Source of the DNA: Eutypella sp. D-1
Taxonomy: Eukaryota > Ascomycota > Sordariomycetes > Xylariales > Diatrypaceae
Length of the DNA stretch: 64,000 nt
Direction: 5' to 3'
NCBI GenBank assembly: GCA_023313575.1
Contig: JAJTTP010000013.1
Location: 558,001 to 622,000 of the forward strand
In this document: piece by piece, positions 33,319-41,900 of the stretch
Position numbering within the stretch: position 1 is the stretch's first letter
How the letters are laid out: each line of letters begins with the position of its first letter
Position numbers and translations under genes: made by a program
The notes under the pieces: model-generated
What the model saw: only the letters and a program-made list of their open reading frames with translations
The model's database searches: none
Told to the model about the DNA's origin: nothing

Positions 33319-35234
33319 TCACAGCCCCGAAGCCGACGTCGTCGCCAAGTGCGCAGTGAGCCGCGCGTACAGCTTCCGCCCGGGCGCGTCAAGGATGGTG
33401 TCGATCCAGATAACGCGGCGGAGCTCCGCGTGTGCGGCGTCCCAGGACGAAGACGGCGGCGGCAGGTGATTCGTTCCCGTGCCGATCTCTCCGGCGACGT
33501 GGGCCCACTTCCCCACGAGCCACGGCTCCTCACCCACGTCGAACACCGACATCGCGGCCACCGTCAGCACCCAGAAGAGCAGGCGTCGGAGATGCGGGTC
33601 CGACGGCTCGACCGCCCGACACACATCCCGCAGCTGCGACGCGATGTGCATGCGGCGGCGGTCCTGGCTCTCGTCGTGCCGGCCCGCCACCAAGGAGGTG
33701 CGGCTCCGTGTACCCCCCGCCACTGCCGGGCTCGCGTTTTCGTGCTGCTTCTGTTGCTGCTGATGGTGGTGGGCGCTGCCGCGGTCCTGGCTCGGATCCC
33801 GGGCGTAGGCGAGGGCGTGCAGGCTGCCGCGGTAAGTGGCGGGGCTCTGGAACATGGCGACGGAGAGGAAGGCCAATAGGCCAAGACGCAAGCACTCGTC
33901 GGCGACATCGGTGAGGCCGCCCCGCAAAAGCAGGAGCCGCGCCTGCGCCGCACTGATGGTCCGTCGGAAGGGCACCCCGGGGACGCGGGCGCCGCGCGCC
34001 ATGCGCGCGTTCGCCGCCTCCGCTACCCCGCACAGGTCCCGGAATACCGTCGCCAGGCGCGGGTCCCGGATCTGTGCCGCGAACGCCTCCACGTCGGAGG
34101 AGGCGGAGGATCCCGGCTCGGGCTCTAGATCGAAAACGGGGTCCCAGCTGAGCGACTCCGGACTAGATATGCCGGCATTGATGAAGAGCGGCGTGTTACC
34201 CGTCGCTAACGAGTACGTCAGGTCCAGCCTGTTGAGTGACACAGGGCGTTAGAAATGTCACGATCTCATTGGCTAGCCAACCATAGCGGGACAGGGGGGG
34301 CATGATCGACAGGAGGCTCTGGGGTCGGTACTAAAGACACGGTATATGGCCTCAAAGAAGCACCAACTCACCGTTCTAGCTCGAAATAGAAAGGCAACTC
34401 TACTGTTGGACAGTGGAAACCGCCGATGAGTTCTATGAGTCTCTTCATGCCCAACAGGTGCACACCGATCTCGGCGTAGTTGCCGAGCTCGGCGGCGATG
34501 ATGCCTAGGGTGATGACGATGTAGAACGTCGCGTGGATCCTGGAGGGACTCAGCTTGGCCACGTCCTGGGAGAGTTGCTCGTTCAGGAGGGAGATGGTAC
34601 GCATGCGGTGGAAGCGCGGGGACCGGCGGGACAGCCCCTTGGGACTGGGATTTATGTAGATCGAGGTCACGGCGAGGACGGCGTTGGCGAAGATGGCGTC
34701 GCGGGGTATCCACTGGTCCGTCGTCTGATCCATCCTCTTGAAATCCACGACTTTGTACGTGGGGAACATCATTAACTTGAGCCTGTTCAGAATCATATCT
34801 GCGAACACGCTCTATCCGTCAGCTCTTACTAGACACTGACAGCCTGCAGTGACTATCGAACAGGAGGTGTGGGGTGGTCTTTGCCAAGTCTGTCGAACGT
34901 CGCACTACTCACAGTTATACAAGAGCTCTTCGGGCGCGAGGCCGGCCTGCGTGGCCACCTCGAGAACGGCTGAGTCAACGAGGGGCGGTAGGGCCCGTGG
35001 ACTCGGCCGATAGATGACTTGCGCTGCATGCGGCGGGTAGATCCCCGTGCTCTGCGGCTGATCTTGGGAGGTTGGCTCCGTCGGCTTTGCAGCCTGTCGC
35101 GCAAGGCGGCGGCTGCGGCGCGAGTCCTCGCGCTTATTCTTGCCTTTCATGCAGTGGCTCCGGATCAACTTCCGATCGGTGGACGGCGTCTTTCCCGTGC
35201 TAGGGTCGGCAACTACGAAAGAGAAGCCTGCCAT
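33319..35234 (-). CDS. Fungal-specific transcription factor domain protein (three exons)
   Basis: Minus-strand exons: 35234 to about 34921, about 34809-34372, and 34228-33319. The second intron (GTGAGT...CAACAG) is certain and joins FELER to LDLTYSLATG. The N terminus (FSFVVADPSTGK, then KLIRSHCMKGKNKREDSRRSRR) is the opening seen in a large group of fungal regulators that lack an obvious Zn2Cys6 cluster but carry a fungal transcription-factor domain; the later helices (ILNRLKLMMFPTYK, IFANAVLAVTSIYI, IHATFYIVITLGIIAAELGN, LFWVLTVAAMSVFDVGEEPW) fit that domain. About 553 residues. First intron is unclear: the strong donor GTGAGT at 34912 is out of phase with exon 2, whereas a weaker GTATAA donor at 34920 with acceptor before 34809 is in phase. 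Transcribed away from an SDR gene. Confidence 0.75.
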
Positions 35235-36442
35235 TATGGGCGAGTCGATAATATCGGATAAGAACGGCGCCTAAGGGATATTGTTTTCTTCATTAAGTTA
35301 ATGCGTGAACGATTGCTGTGTCCGATGCGTGACATTTTCACGAGAACGAGTTTCGCTGGGGATCAAGTCCATAATGTATTCCACTTTGGGGAAACAATAC
35401 AGCCTCAACTGAAGGACGCTACGATGAGGGTCCATGAGGGAATCACGGAAGAGGTTGGATACGCGTATGATAGGAGGATTCCGACGATGTCGACGGTAGG
35501 TAAGCACTAACATGGTTCTACATCCCAAGACCACATTGTGTTCCTCTTTGGGGCAAGCGACGGGTATAGATCGGGGCTAGAAACTCCACTATTGACAGAT
35601 TCACACCTTGATTCATTATCGGATGGCATTACCGGGCATTTCAAATTCAAAGCAAAGCCGATCTGACCGCCGCTCGTATATCAGTTACGTTTTCTGATTG
35701 GCCAGCCCTATTTGACCTGGCTGTACTTCGTCTTCTAGAAATCTGTCGGATGGTTTCCGTCGGATGGTTTCTATCGAATAGTATAACGGACCGCGCTCAT
35801 ATATAACGAGCCGCGGTCATATCGTAGGATCATCTACGTAAGTAGCTGGCGCAGCTTTTAGTGGACTGTTCATACGGTAAATTTCTAAGCCGGCTGCTTT
35901 TGTGCAATCCTCGATATATACGATTGACTTCTAAGAATAGATCATTGCTGTTAATAGGGCAGATAGGGCTATATCAAAATATTCGAACTTTGGACACGGA
36001 ATCATCTTGGACGGGTGTTTTGATATCATGCATTACAATATGTCAATGGAGACTCTTTTTTTGGCAAAGAACGATATCCCCTTTCCCCAAGTGTTGCGTC
36101 TGTGCAATATCTGCGTGGTACTTATTTGGCTTATAAACACCAAATTACAGTGGAGCGGACCTCTCTGCATTGACCGAAGCCGGATACCGTGAGACGGAGA
36201 GATTGAAGCAAACACCCGTTTACACAAGACTTGTTCTATAAGCACTAGAAAAGAGAAGGGGCAGAATGGCAACCATAATAGGAGTTGATGGGGAATACCA
36301 TTATCACGTCCAAATGTCGATGGGTACCGATGGGCTAAAGATGGAGGCGGCGGTTCAGCGTATATATAGCGACTGTAGCTTCTACGCATACAGCCAATGC
36401 ACAGGCGAGCAACCAGACGGGCCACCAGAAGAAATCTCCAAC
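35235..36442. other. Divergent promoter of the transcription factor and SDR genes
   Basis: A 1.2-kb shared upstream region with tandem repeats at 35745-35821. An open frame from 36266 runs into the SDR, but its residues do not resemble an SDR N terminus. Confidence 0.5.
35745..35821. promoter_or_regulatory. Two adjacent tandem repeat pairs, candidate regulator binding sites
   Basis: GTCGGATGGTTTCC at 35745-35758 is followed directly by GTCGGATGGTTTCT at 35759-35772. Ten bases on, TATAACGGACCGCGCTCATA (35782-35801) is followed directly by TATAACGAGCCGCGGTCATA (35802-35821), three mismatches. The first pair also forms CGG-N7-CCG. Tandem, precisely spaced motifs in a divergent promoter next to a regulator gene suggest binding sites; this is inference. 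Confidence 0.4.
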
Positions 36443-37763
36443 ATGTCGTCCACGTTACCGCCCACGACGCTATCAGCGCCCTCGATGTTCTTCAAGTCCA
36501 ACGTACGCACGGAGCCGCGGCCGCCGTCGGCGGACCTCGACCTCGGCGGGAAGACGGTCCTCGTGACGGGCGCCAACAGCGGGATCGGGTTCGCGGCCGC
36601 TAAGCAGTTCCTGGAGCACGGGGCATCGCGACTCGTGATCGGGGTGCGGTCTCTTGAGAAGGGCGAGAGGGCCGCCGAGACGCTGCGCGCCGCCCGCCGC
36701 GACCCAGCCGCCGAGGTCTTGGTCTGGGAGCTCGACATGGTGTCCTACGATTCGGTGCGGCGGTTCGCGGCGCGCTGTGTTACGGACCTATCGCCCTTAG
36801 CTGGGGCGAAGAATAAAACTGCTCGCGGCCTCGACATCGCCATTCTTAACGCCGGGATCGCCCTAGCCACGCATAAGCTCAGTCCACACACCAAACACGA
36901 GGAGACGATCCAAACAAATTACCTATCAACGGCGCTCCTAGCGATCCTACTCCTACCGGTGCTCAAAGGCCCCGGCGCCGACCCCGGCCGCCTGACCATC
37001 GTGGGTTCCAACATGGGTCACATGGCGAAGTTCGCAACGCACGCGGCCGACCCCTTGCTCCCGACCTTCGACGACGAGAAGAACTGGGTCGGCGGCGTAG
37101 AGCGGTACGCCGTGAGCAAGGCGCTGGTCAACATGCTGCTGGCGAAGCTGGGGGAGCAGGAGCTCGTAGACGCCGACGGCAACGGCGTCGTCGTCAACGC
37201 TATCGAGCCGGGCTTCGTGAAGTCATCCAACTGTAAGCTCGATTTTCCACATTCATCCTTCTGCAACTCCGTTTACTCCTCCCATCCCTCGAAGAAATTG
37301 GCCGGCGACGAAGCACTAAACAACTACTATCACAGTGACCCGCGACACGCCCTTCGGCCCCCAACGGCTGATGTTCTGGGCCATGAGTAAAGTAGGCGGG
37401 CGCACGACGGAGGAGGGCGCGTACATGTACCTCTGGGCGGCGGCGGAGGCGGACGCTTGGGAGACGCACGGTAGTTTCCTCATGGACTGGGAGATTTTCC
37501 CGTGAGTAGTTCGCCCACATCCCCAATTTCACATTACACCCGTTGCAATCCTAGTCAGCCCGTCCTTTGATGAATATATTAGCCAGACCCTTTACTTATC
37601 TTGCTCGTCTCTCAGATTCCCCGCGATCATGTACACCGCCGAGGGCAAGGCGGCCACGGAGAGGCTTTGGCGCGAGACGCTGGAGGAGCTGGAATTTGCC
37701 GGGGTGAAGGATATCCTGCGGTCTATGGGCGTGCGAGGCATAGGACAAGGACTAGTTAGTTAG
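36443..37763 (+). CDS. Short-chain dehydrogenase/reductase (three exons)
   Basis: Exons 36443-37232, 37336-37501 and 37616-37763, 367 residues. Introns are GTAAGC...CACAG and GTGAGT...CTCAG; both joins keep frame (SSN/LTRDTPFG and EIFP/FPAIMYT). Motifs: TGANSGIG from T42, an NAG in LNAGIAL, VGSNMGH, catalytic Y222 and K226 in YAVSK, and EPGFV. This fits fungal SDRs of the retinol-dehydrogenase/WW-oxidoreductase-like group, often found in secondary-metabolism or detoxification gene sets. Start chosen at 36443 because the block MFFKSNVR before the Rossmann fold is usual, whereas the 59 upstream residues look like leader. Divergent from the transcription factor, which may control it. Substrate unknown. 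Confidence 0.85.
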
Positions 37764-38962
37764 CAGTCATTCCGGGGGTTACGGCTCGGGCGCATGACTA
37801 TTTTTTCTTTATCTTCTTTTTTCAACGCCGCCTTCCTCCGTGTATGATCATAATTTTGCAATTCAGCTTTAATTCCTGTGTTCTCATTTTATTACGAGCT
37901 CCTCTCCAGCCACCCCCCTGACAGCCCCAGCTTCAATTCCAAGACGAAACACATCGTTATATCGACGATCTCAACACATATATACACAGCATGTCGCACG
38001 ATACGATACAATAATATGAACTTCATCAAGTACTCGACTGCTACCAAAAAACGAAGAATTCAAAAAAGAAATAAAGGCCCGATAGTCTAGGTTATTTATA
38101 TAATAAATAAGATAAGATAGATAGGATACATAAGATAGACATATAGTGATGAACAACAATAACGACAATAACAACACCCCTGAACTCCGAAGCTTGCTAG
38201 GTAGGAGAACTGCAGACTGGAGGCTGGAAGGCTGGAAGGCTGGAAGCGTGCACGCACTACCAACCAACCACAACCACATACGGACAGACTGGCATACATA
38301 GACACACACTCTCTCCCCCTCTCTGTTCCTTTTCCTCTCTCTATCCACACGCCAGCAACTCAAGCATTTTCCCATCTACCTTCTTCTTTCCATCTCTCTT
38401 CTTTTCTCTTCTTTTCTCTTCTTTTCTCTTCTTTTCTCTTCTTTTCTCTTCTTTTCTCTTCTTTTCTCTTCTTTTCTCTTCTTTTCTCTTCTTTTCTCTT
38501 CTTTTCTCTTCTTTTCTCTTCTTTTCTCTTCTTTTCTCTTCTTTTCTTTTCCTCTCTTTCTATTATGCAAAAAATGCAAGAAAGCAACTCCACCCGAATG
38601 CGACTGACTGACTGACTGACTGGACTCTAGTTATGAAAAAGAGGAATGAAAAAAACCCTCCCAAATCACCACCTCCTTACTGGTTGGTATATCCAAGCGG
38701 CAACAGCAGTACCAAAGCACAATCGCAAGGTGGAGGGGAAAAGGGCAAGGAAAGGAGCAAAAAGAAAGAGAGAAAAAAAGGCAGAAGAAAAAAGCGCTAT
38801 GCCAAAAATACGATCGATATACGAGAAACGCGGGGTTGTGTGTATTTTAGTCACTAAGAAGTTGGTTAGCCATTCGTATTCACATTCTCATACATATATC
38901 CATATATCCATGCCGTGAGAGGCAAGAAAGGGGGGGCAGAAGAAGGGGACGAAGGGGACTTA
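37764..38962. other. Spacer between convergent genes, rich in simple repeats
   Basis: Holds the 3' UTRs of the SDR and PLD genes, a 10-bp minisatellite at 38401-38550 and (GACT)5 at 38602-38621. Lys/Arg/Glu-rich frames on the minus strand are translations of the repeat and are not genes. Confidence 0.6.
38401..38550. repeat. 10-bp pyrimidine minisatellite
   Basis: CTTTTCTCTT is repeated 14 times without a mismatch from 38401 to 38540, then once with one change. One strand is pure pyrimidine, a composition able to form triplex (H-) DNA. Perfect copies suggest active slippage or unequal exchange. Confidence 0.95.
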
Positions 38963-41900
38963 CTAAATTTCCTTAGGCGCAAGCAAATCAGCCTGATACA
39001 ACCAATGATTATCCTTCTCCTCAGCCTCGAGCCAATCATAGGGGAACTGGACGAGGTGGCCCTGGATCAAGCCGCAGAGCTCCTCGGCGTCGTCGCGCGC
39101 GATGAGGTCGTAAGGGAACGTCGTGCCCCGCCGGCTGCTCCTAGTCGTGGCCCGGCGCCGGCGCTTCGCCGTGTTCGTGTTCGTGTTCTGGTTTTGCGCA
39201 TAGGGGCTGTTGGGCCCCAGCGTCTCGCCCGCCGGCGGCTTCTCCGTCGACGAGAACGTCGCCCGCCGCTCGCGCTCGCGCGACTTCTGCGGCTCCAGGA
39301 GCGTGCCGCCGTCGCTCTGGGGCTCCGACACGGGTAACGTGGGGAAGGGGATCTCGCCGCCGGGCTGGACGGGCGAGGGCGGCTCATGGTCCTGCTGGTT
39401 GCCGTTGCCGTTGCCGTTGCCGTTCATCACCTTCGCTGCGTCCGCCGCCGCGTCCTGGGTCTGGGTCATCGGTTTGGCGGCAGGTTCCGACGGATGCCCG
39501 TTCTCCGGGACGGGCGCCTCCTTTTCATTCAAGACTGTCGTCCCGTCCTCGTTCGACACCTGGACTTGCGGGTTGTTCTCGGTGTTGACGGCCTGCGCTT
39601 TCTCGGAGACCTTCTCGGACGTCTGGGCGGCAGCCGCTGGCCCGCTTTGACTGCCTCGTGACTTCGGCTCCTGCTCATCGGACTTATTATGGCCCGCCAT
39701 GCTCTCCTTAAACAGCTTGGCATAGTCGTCGAACTGATGATACTCTTTCCAAGTCGTCACCTCGCTATCCGGCATGCAACGGAATACGCGCCGGTAGATC
39801 TTGGTGTTGTTCTGGGCGGCCTTGTTCCACACGTTCTCCCAAAAGGCGGGGTTGATCGGATCACGCATGCAGTCTTTGTCTATGCCTACGGCTTCGATGT
39901 CCGCGGCCCATGGATTGCTAGGCGGGTCATTCGTGGGCTTTCCATTCTCGTCTATGCGCATCGGAGGGCCACCAATGTCCGTATCGTCCTTGATGGGCAG
40001 CGTGGGCAGCTGGCTGACATGTTGCAGGCCCATTTGGTCGGTAGTTTGTCTCCGAACTCGTGTCGGAGGAAGCTTATCATTATCCTTCCCGTTATCTTGA
40101 TCTTGCGAGTTTTTGGTGGGAGACCGATGGCGGGCAGTGCTGGATTTATCGTTCGGCGCCTTTGACGACTTCTCGGGCTTCTTCTCAGATTGCTGGAAGA
40201 TGACTTCGTGCCCATCTATAATGGTGGAGTCTCTCCCCTGGTCTATGCCCTGTTCTTGCGCGGCCCTCCAGTTGTCGGGGCCGTAGCCCTCGACATCCCG
40301 CTCCTGCTTCAGGGCCTGGGCGCGGGACTCACGGTCGGCCGAGTCTCTATCGGAACTGTCCGATGAACTGGAGGGAGTTGATGGACGTTCATACTCGCCC
40401 TCGTCAGCGCTGGCGTCGTGATTGAAGCTCCTCGGCATGTGCTGAGCCTGAGGCCGCGCCAGGAAGTTCAGCGCGCCGTTCGCAGAACTTTCCGCAACGG
40501 GCTCGTCTTCGCCATCATATATATGAGCCATATCCGCCTCGAAGCGTTCCTCGACGCTCAGGGCCTCGAGTCTCTCCTGCTCCGTGATCTCATCTACATC
40601 GAGTCCCAGGTGTTCACGCATCAATCGCATGCGTAGGGTATGCGCAAAGCGGCCGACCCGGTAGGGCTCGCCAGCCATAGTCGACCATATCATGTCGGTA
40701 TCCCTAACGACCGCAGCGACCTCCGAGTCTCGGTTGCCCAACATGGAGCGCTCGTTGATGTTCGCGGACCCTATCAGGGCAACGCGGTCATCCACGATTA
40801 TAGTCTTGGCATGAATGTAGAGTTGTTCAGTCACGAGGTGGTTGTTACTGCCGATGTGATCCCACTGTCGTAAACTGAAGAAACGGATGTACTCGTCCGG
40901 CTCGATGCCGGCTTCGCGAAGCCTGCCAAAGATCGAATTAGGACCTCGGCAGATGCTGCGGTACTGGAACTGCATGATCAGTCGCACACTGCTGCCCTCA
41001 GCCTGGTCCACGGTGTTTTGGAAACCGGGCATTAGGGGGATTAAGATGCAGCACTGCCACTCTTCGTCATTCTCGTGAGCTTTGATGATCCTGTTTACGA
41101 GGGCGTCGCCAATGTGATTGACGACCCTAGTGTTCAGCGTCTCGGTGCTAGTGATGAAGAACTGGTTCTCCATGTACACGAAATGATCAGACTCTTCGAT
41201 GAGCCTGACATACGCTGACTGGATGCTGTGCTCCGTGCCCTCTCGTAAACCCAGGGACCAGTCGCCCGCCGAGCGCAACATCTGGACTTCGCAGGTTCCG
41301 GAAAGCCCCAGAGCTTCGAGATCCGATGGGTTGGCATCTGGCGGAGGCAATAGGAAGGGCGTCGGCCGCGTGGGCTTGCGTTCGCGGCGGAGATAATTCC
41401 AGCGCTGCACAAAATGCCGGGTTAGGTCTCTCGCGGGCTGGCCGACGACTTGCATCGCAACGTCATGCCAAGGCATCCGCGGAACCTTGCTCCGGTCGTA
41501 CATCTCCTCGTAAGGCTCGTTAAGCTTGAAGAAGTCTAGGACTCTGGGGTTGGAGTAGTCTTTGCCGGGGAAGAGCTGAGTGTTATCAGCATCTCGTGGG
41601 CTGTCGCCGTCTTCCATACCAGTGGGCCGATCATCCGCCAGTGGGTGTTGTGGGTTATCCCAACGACCAAAGCAGAGATCGATGCCGCCTAGGAAAGCCA
41701 CATCGTGGTCGACGATGCATATTTTCTCATGGTGGGCATAGAAGAACTGGTTCTTCTTCAGCTGGTTCGGAGACCGCAGAACCATGATGTTGTCGTGCAG
41801 ATTCAGCAAAGAGAACTTGGTATACTCCGAATCAATCGGAATAGCCTGCTCCACATTCCTGTAGATGATAATGAAGACCTTGACGCCCTCCCTAGCTTTC

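Noticed and set aside
33241..33914. Arg-rich plus-strand frames
   Set aside because: Shadows of the GC-rich transcription-factor exon.
35782..35821. CRISPR-like array
   Set aside because: Only two adjacent units with no spacers; a eukaryotic promoter repeat.
16563..37763. Secondary-metabolite cluster (oxidoreductase, transporters, regulator, SDR)
   Set aside because: No polyketide synthase, peptide synthetase, terpene synthase or P450 in the window, and genes are widely spaced with housekeeping genes among them.
38360..38593. Lys/Glu/Arg repeat protein on the minus strand
   Set aside because: It is the translation of the 10-bp minisatellite.
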